Source of the DNA: Gaeumannomyces sp. JS-464
Taxonomy: Eukaryota; Ascomycota; Sordariomycetes; Magnaporthales; Magnaporthaceae
Assembly (NCBI GenBank): GCA_002197995.1
Contig: NGZR01000001.1
Coordinates: 7,688,001-7,752,000, forward strand
Direction of reading: 5' to 3'
DNA: 64,000 bases
Positions 57,884 to 64,000 of the stretch are shown here, one piece after another. A model generated the notes under the pieces. It searched no databases and had not been told where the DNA came from. It saw only the letters and a program-made list of their open reading frames with translations. The translations under genes and the position numbers were made by a program. Positions within the stretch are counted from its first letter, which is position 1. The number at the start of each line of letters is the position of its first letter.

Positions 57884-60172
57884 ATGAGCGACTACTACCA
57901 CCAGTTCCTCTCCTCGATGTCGGGTGTCGGGCAGCTCCCTGTCAGCAGCCCCCACGATCCGCACCCACCGCAGACGCATCAAAGCCTCCCGGTTGGCATG
58001 GGAGGATCAGCGGGGATGCCAGGCTCATACCAGAGCTTAGGCTACTTCACCGGCTTTCCAGAACCCATCATGTTCAACAGCCAGGCGAAGGCACCAAGGA
58101 GCCGACGGAAATCCACACCGGGCCTCGACCACGTCAAGCACCGTCGGACGAGATCGGGCTGCTACACATGCAGGAGTAGGCGGGTGAAGGTATTTGGATT
58201 TTGGACATCATCCCCGCCTTCCGTGTTGGTGTTTTGTCGCTGCATTCTAACTTAAGTTCAAGTGCGACGAAACACACCCAGTCTGTGAAAGTATGATATA
58301 TCTAAAACCCCCACTACCATAATATCTCTATAGTCGAGATGTTGCATAAGCGACTAACACCATGGGTGGACAGGATGTAGAAAAGGGAAGCGTGACTGTG
58401 TTTATCCCCCAGACGCGCAAGGGGCGAAGGCGGGAGGAGCGACGTCGAGGGACACAGACCCCGACCAACAGCCCACCAGCCCGACTTCATCACACGACGA
58501 CGAGGACGAAGACGATGGCGACACGGACTCGAGGCTCGATACAATACCAGATGAAGAAGAGCCCGGGTTGGGAGCGGCAGAAACCCAGCCTTTCCGGACT
58601 CCGTCCATCCCGAGAAGGCCAAGAACAGCCTCTACCCTGAACCTCCAGCGGCTAGCTGCCACGGGTGGCAGACAGAGCTCAGAGACGCCCTCGCTCGAAG
58701 GCACACGCGCCTCCTCCCCATCGACATCGACCGGGACGGCGGGCAGCGCCGCGCCCACCGCCTATCAGTTCCAGGAGCTCCCTGGATTTCAGCGACCTGA
58801 ATGGGCGCATCTCCCCCACGATGTGCGCTTCTATCTCGCCTATTTCACCGAAAACATCACGCATTACCATTACGGGATGATCACCGACTCGGACGACTTC
58901 TTCCGCACCACGCTGCCCGCGATCGCTGTCAAGAATGAGGCGTTGCTCTACGCTCTGGTCGGGTTCGCCGCCTACCACTTTACGCTGAAGAACCCTAGGG
59001 GGAGAATCCAGGACTTCCTCCAATACTACAACAAGAGCGTCACGCTACTCCTCAACTTCCTCAAGAGAAAAGAGAGACACAATGTCGGGACTCTGCTCAC
59101 CATTCTCCAGCTTGCCACAATAGAGGTAAGTGGTTTCCCATCCTTCTCTGTGTAAAACCTCTATTCTTCCTTTCTCATCTATACCCACTGGGGAACTGTC
59201 TGATGCTCACGATCCCGGACCTGCAAACGACAGGAATACCTGGGCGATTGGCTTAACCTGATGGGGCACCAAAGAGCGGCATACGAAGTCATTACGTTTC
59301 TCTACACACCCGAGACCGGGGTGGAAACGGCAACTAGCCGGATAACGCTGACGTGGTACATACGATTCGACATTTTCCTCGGCCTCATGGGAGGCTTTGC
59401 CACATCGATGCCGGACCCCTGGTTTCTATCTCTCATCGAGTACTTCCATTCGCAATCGATCAGGGAGCCGACAAACCTGACATGCAAGATTGACGAATAC
59501 GCGGCCCGCTTACGGTTCGTTGCGAGAGAGATGACGGTACTGTTCGGCAAGCACTCGGCGTCGGAGATCTCGGACGAGGACTTCGCCAAGGAGCACGCGA
59601 GGCTATCTCAGAGTCTGGAGGCGTTGAAAGGAAACTGGGACCCGGCTCTCTCGGACCCTGCTAACCTGGTCAGGGATTTGCGGGCCCCATCAGAGGCGGA
59701 TCCTGTGGTGGACGTCTCGACGGCGTGCGTGCTCTACGAGGGGCCGCTTTTCCCAGGAACGCTGCTGTCCTGCGAGTGGCACACCGTTGTCATTGTGCAC
59801 GAAGGCCACGCGATCGCGAAGGCGCATACTTCACCAGACGGGGATGGCGGCGGCAGGGATATCTCGACCGTTCTAGCCGTCCAGGCAAACGCCATCTGCC
59901 AAGTTGTGGAGGCAATCGAGCTCTGGCCATCAAGTCCCAAGGGTAGCCTGGTCATAACTCAGGCGTGCCTGGCTATTGCCGCGCTGTTCTTGCCGCAAGA
60001 CGAGAAGCACCAGCAGTGGATTCGTCGCAAGTTTGCGTTGCTCGAGTCTGTGGGGTAAGCTGTTTCCACCTGTCTCCTCCTGCCCAGTTCACATTGCGTC
60101 TGTCCCTCTCATTTTTTTTTTCTCTTACTTTACGCGCGCGCTTGTCACTCCTGAACATGGGGCTGCTTGGTC

Positions 60173-60213
<41 letters not shown>

Positions 60214-60759
60214 AGGCGCAGCTCTCCGTCGCATGTGTCAGAGTGCCTATCCTGCATGGAAGTGGCAAATCTTTTGCCGTTTGAAATTTCCTCCATCTTT
60301 CCTGCAAGGAGGGGGAAAGGGGTGGGGCGTGGGTTGGGGGCGGGCATTGAGGATGCCATTCTGGTCGCCCCTTGCGTTTCCTTGGGCGATCGATACACGT
60401 TCTTGGCATGAAAGCTCGACTGACTCGACTCTTGTCTTCTTTTTTCGTCACATTTTAGGTACATATTCCCCCTGAGCATGCGGACGCGCATCGCAGAGCT
60501 GTTTGATGACGAGGCCTGTGTCCGATGGTGGCTCCCCAACGACGAGGGGTTCAGCCCCATGCTACAGGCGATCCGCGCCTTCGCTGACGAGCGCAACGCG
60601 ACCATTGTCACAGCCCAGCGTGACAACGTCCCCAATATCCAGCACATCTTCACGAAGCTGCGAATAGAAGGGGGCGGGTCTTCGGCGACTGCTGGAGGCC
60701 CCGGCCTGCCGACGGGGTCTGGCGTCGGATTGGGGAAGGGGAAGGGGCCGAGGCGGTGA
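57884..60759 (+). CDS. Zn(II)2Cys6 transcription factor
   Basis: Nuclear regulator with a Gal4-type binuclear zinc cluster and a C-terminal fungal regulatory region. Exons: 57884-58189, 58263-58290, 58374-59125, 59234-60054 and 60459-60759, all phases consistent, 735 residues. N-terminus MSDYYHQFLSSMSGVGQLPV, then a basic RRKSTPGLDHVKHRRTRSG. The six Cys are CYTCRSRRVK / CDETHPVCE / RCRKGKRDCVYP, split by two introns around a 28-nt exon. An acidic linker follows (SSHDDEDEDDGDTDSR). The regulatory region has PHDVRFYLAYFTENITHYHY and LLYALVGFAAYHFTLKNPRG. It ends with a Gly-rich tail. Intron 4 (60055-60458) holds an A39 run. The layout resembles fungal C6 factors often annotated as sterol-uptake (Upc2-like) regulators, but targets cannot be told from the sequence. 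Confidence 0.93.
60174..60212. repeat. A39 homopolymer in intron 4 of the Zn2Cys6 gene
   Basis: Thirty-nine consecutive A on the sense strand, about 250 nt before the 3' splice site. It is the longest homopolymer in the window. Confidence 0.9.
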
Positions 60760-61683
60760 ATTGCCACTAGCTTTGGGGTGCGCAGGGTCTCTTTGGCACC
60801 GAGTGGCGTTCCGTCATGGCGTTACATTCCGTTTGGCGAGCGCCTCTGATCAGCTCCCGGTGGCTTTCGGGACCTTACCGCCAGATACCTTGGCCAGACG
60901 CAAACGAAGGTGAGCGAGATCAAAGGAGGCCGCGTTCAGGTGGCCCTTGGTTTCGGGCCTCGAATTTGCGGTTACGGGCGACGACAGCAGCCTGGTCACA
61001 TTGTCCTACCACCAGATTTCTTGCGCGGGCACTTTCACCTCTTACATTCCCACCGCATCATTTGTACCTTTCCCATCTCCCTGTCAATTCCCCTCAAACC
61101 AGCCTGTTTTTGTCTATTTTTCGTCCTTCTTAGCCAGCCACGGGTTTGCCGCCCTGTTGGGGTGTTTTTGTCTTCGTTTTCGCCTCGCTCGGGGCATTTA
61201 CAATCTATTTACTTTATTGATTTGGCTTATTCACCTCTGTGCCCATGCCCTGGGAAACGGCTACTAGGCCATGCATTTGGACGGCGTTGTTGCTTTGCTT
61301 CGGGCTGCTCAGGAGTCCGCGGACCACACCTCATCACACAAGGCCGTCAGGGATCGATGGTTGGTTGCATGGGCGGCGGTGGTGGTGTGGGGATGAACCC
61401 GCCTGCCGGGCTGCCATGGGCAATCGGCAGTGCATGGCCTGAGCGGATGTGCTGCCAGGGGTTGCACGCTCTGCAGGGAGGGGGCCTGGGCTGCACCTCA
61501 AGACATGAGACGAAGAAGGGTATCAGCCGGAATCCACAACCCGCATCAGCATGTTCTCTTGGAGCCACGCCGGCCTTCCCGCGCACACGCCCCTCCTCCT
61601 TGTCAGATGGATGTGAGTGAGAGAGAGAGGTGAAGGGAGGCCTTGCCTCGGCCGCACTGCTACATCATCAAGGTCTACACGAG

Positions 61684-61711
61684 AAAAAAAAAAAAAAAAA
61701 AAAAAAAAAAA
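61684..61711. repeat. A28 homopolymer
   Basis: Twenty-eight A in intergenic sequence. Confidence 0.9.
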
Positions 61712-62173
61712 GCCCAGCTGGGAAAGGGGCCACTGGATTCGCGCCAAGGGGCACCCGCCATAACACAGCACGCCGATATGAGACCCCAGGACATATCTGT
61801 CGACCGTTGGGTTGGGTACGGGACGGTGCCGGTTGGCGATGCTGCGCATAGGAGCAACTCGTATCGCACCTATTCATGTATTGCTGGAATACCACGAAGC
61901 CGCCATCCCAGACCATCCTTGGACGGGGATTTTTTTCTTTGTCTCTCCCTCTGTCTTCTTTGTCAGCCCTTTCTAAAAAACCGAAAATCCCGCACAAAGA
62001 CCAAAGCGCAAAAGAGCCCCCTTCTTTCTTGAAGCTCGTCCGCCTAATCAAAAGCCTGACGTTGTAGGGCCTGGGCGCTGCAGGCGCTTTGATCTCCTCT
62101 CTTTCTTCCCCACCCCCTGACTGACGTGCTGCCGAGGCCATCCGAAGCCAGAGCCCACTTTCCGGCGGCGCGT

Positions 62174-62197
62174 CCCCCCCCCCCCCCCCCCCCCCCC
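62174..62197. repeat. C24 homopolymer
   Basis: Twenty-four C in intergenic sequence, the second long C run of the window. Confidence 0.9.
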
Positions 62198-63316
62198 AAC
62201 CAACCCGTCCTTTCGTCCCATCCCATCTCATCCCACAAAATCCCCCGTCCGTGGTGGCTCCGCGCTCGGGCGGCCGGCATGGGTGTCATCTCGCTGGCCG
62301 TGCTCTGTCGTCGCTGTCTGGCCATGTTGGTGACAGGATCTGTGGGGCGCCGCTCCCCCTACGTACGCGTGTACTAACCAACCGACAGAACAGCCTACCC
62401 TACGGAGTACGTAATACCCGTGTGCTCGTCGACATGCCATGCGCCCAGGTAAACTTCCTCCGTACCCATTCGCGGCACTACCCGTCCCTGCGTTGTCCCC
62501 GCGGACATTCTCGTCCGCGGAAAGGCGAGGGGCGAACAGCGCCCCGCGGCCCGCGGATCGAGGCGGAGCGCCCGGCCTTGATGGCCCGCGATCGCTCTGC
62601 GCAGGGCTGGCGACGAGACGACGTTGGTAGAACCGGGAGTGCCTGCCTACCTACCTAGGTATCTGCGATGGCTCGTCTGCCCGGTGCCAATCCACATCCA
62701 CATGCGCGAGACCTTTTGTGGTTCTGCTCGGGTGCGACGCAACGACGACAATAAAAACAAAAGATGATAATGCAAGGAGGAAAAACGCACTTTTGACATG
62801 GTCCGGCTCGTAAGTGTCTATACCCGTATGCTGACATGTTCGGTGTGTGGGGAAAGACGCATGTTTTTTTTTCGTGCAACGAAGACGATGAGAGCAACCT
62901 ACGCGTAGCCTTTGGCTATTCTCAGACCGGATTTTTCCTTTCTTTCTAACTGTACACGAATAATCTTCCGGCTCCTGACGGTTGTTCTCCCATTCTCCTT
63001 ATAGTAACCAAACCTTTGAAGCCAAGATTCCAGTTTCCTGGCTGGGAGGTAGGCAGCTCTATCCGGGAGCAAGAATAAAAATAAATAAAAAAAAAGCGAT
63101 CCTAAGCTATGATTGCTTCCTCGCGGCAACGCACCTTCGACAGAGTACAGAGTACACACTATATTATGATGCTATTTCTGGAACATCTATCTGAGCTGGC
63201 TGGCCGGTCCTGGCCCTGCTCTGGAAAAGAATACGAACACAAACAGACACCAGAAAGAGCAGGAGCTGTTTACCTGTACAACTTTCTCTTACAATCGAGC
63301 AAGCTGTAAACAGCCA

Positions 63317-64000
63317 TTATTTCGCGTCTGGTTCTTCGGCCGGCTCCTTGGCATCATCTGTTGTTTCCGATTTCTTCGCACCAGTCGGGCCTTCAGCTCC
63401 CTGCGCTCCAGGTCCCTCTGAATTGTCGGCAGAGGCGACGGTCTCGGTGGGTCTCCTGGTCGCCCGTCTCTGAGGCCACCTCCGCCTGTTGGGCAAAATC
63501 AATGACGCTGGTGGCGGTTAGATCCGGAGTGGAAGGCTCTTTTGACCCGTCAGGAAGATCGCTCGAGTCTTGCTGTTTTTCCTTGTCTCCCTCGGGTGCT
63601 GGCGTCTCCTCCACAGAAGCCTGCTCAGTGGCATCGGCTGCCACTGCTGGAGATTCCTCCAAGTCTACCGAAACCACCGTCGAGTCATCGGCGGAATCCG
63701 AAGCATCGACCTCTGCGGTGGCCGAGATCTGGTCTTCCGCTGTGTTTGCCGTTGCAGCTCCGACAGCATTGGCAGCCTGAGCAGCGCCTCCTTCGGCTGG
63801 CGGGACCGGGGCGATGTGCTCGACGATGACTGGCACTTCGGCAGCGTCCGGGTCGTCCTCAGGAATGGCGGCCTCGATGATACGCATCTGCCTGAAGCGG
63901 TTCGCCATGGAGCCAGCACCACCGTCGTCCTCGTCAGCCTCCATGACCGTTGTGACGGCGCTCCCCGTTGACGGGCTGTTGCGGATGTGCCTCCTAGTGC
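63317..64000 (-). CDS. C-terminal part of an acidic-tailed protein, 5' end outside window
   Basis: An open minus-strand frame enters from the right edge: HIRNSPSTGSAVTTV, MEADEDDGGAG and SMANRFRQMRIIEAAIPEDD. It becomes a long Ala/Glu/Asp/Ser-rich acidic tail (VPVIVEHIAPVPPAEGGAAQ ... SDSADDSTVVSVDLEES), with ATSVIDFAQQAEVASETGDQ. Near 63,452-63,460 the frame changes, as if one base were extra or two missing, and it ends TETVASADNSEGPGAQG ... KEPAEEPDAK at 63317. Because the frame runs open to the boundary, the internal Met at 63944 is probably not the start. Low sequence complexity and acidity suggest a disordered tail. The family cannot be named from this part alone. Confidence 0.65.

Larger units (their letters stand above)
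60760..63316. other. intergenic, convergent side between two genes
   Basis: About 2.6 kb with no supportable gene. Contains an A28 run (61,684-61,711), a C24 run (62,174-62,197) and an exact TACCTAGGTA palindrome (62,653-62,662). Open frames of 60-240 codons occur, for example on the plus strand at 60,910-61,620, but they lack family motifs and overlap other open frames. Confidence 0.45.

Noticed and set aside
59973..60767. 264-codon minus-strand frame with a poly-Phe run
   Set aside because: Antisense to the last two exons of the Zn2Cys6 gene. The poly-Phe is the A39 run read on the other strand.
1..64000. Programmed ribosomal frameshifting as the cause of the many frame changes
   Set aside because: No common slippery heptamer or downstream structure is shared. 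The shifts are nearly all consistent with lost bases and affect unrelated housekeeping genes, so sequencing deletions fit better.
1..64000. Transposable elements, RIP-mutated DNA, CRISPR arrays or a secondary-metabolite cluster
   Set aside because: No reverse transcriptase, transposase, terminal repeats, AT-rich RIP blocks, spaced direct repeats, or PKS/NRPS/P450-type genes were recognised.

Overview
The window is nuclear DNA of a filamentous ascomycete, most likely a Sordariomycete. Three things point there: short spliceosomal introns (about 65-150 nt, GTRNGY donors, CTAAC-like branch points), GC-rich coding sequence, and the gene content (CHO2-type methyltransferase, SEC1 with a proline-rich tail, Zn(II)2Cys6 regulator, GH76, GPI-type Ser/Thr-rich wall protein). 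The genus cannot be read from the sequence. I see no RIP-like AT-rich block, transposon, CRISPR array, rRNA or convincing tRNA.

Layout: DIB1 (-, cut by the left edge) and URB1 (+, divergent) at 1-4.4 kb; a 4E-T-like eIF4E-binding protein (+) at 5.8-8.8 kb; a minisatellite at 10.0-10.2 kb and a small coiled-coil gene (-) at 10.4-10.9 kb; CHO2 (+) at 13.1-16.2 kb; SEC1 (+) at 17.2-19.8 kb, convergent with TIF35/eIF3g (-) at 20.4-21.6 kb; a PH-domain protein (-) at 22.9-25.7 kb; a gene-poor 7 kb; a coiled-coil protein (+) at 32.6-33.9 kb; GH76 (-) at 34.6-36.1 kb; a GPI-type secreted protein (+) at 39.1-39.9 kb; an MSS116-like helicase (-) divergent from SMC2 (+) at 40.8-47.4 kb; a MOSC/mARC-like enzyme (-) at 47.8-49.5 kb; a gene-poor 8.4 kb; a Zn2Cys6 factor (+) at 57.9-60.8 kb; and a partial acidic-tailed gene (-) at the right edge.

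Most genes are housekeeping: splicing, 60S assembly, translation initiation and mRNA control, phosphatidylcholine synthesis, exocytosis, mitochondrial RNA, chromosome condensation. They are independent, and nothing looks like a secondary-metabolite or defence cluster.

The strongest window-wide signal is technical. At least fourteen single-frame breaks interrupt otherwise well-conserved genes. Nearly all are consistent with one missing base, often in a G or C run, and restoring one base per break gives family-typical lengths (for example exactly 1179 codons for SMC2). With homopolymers of 19-39 bases present, this looks like an incompletely polished long-read assembly rather than decayed genes. 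Gene coordinates below therefore span the breaks.
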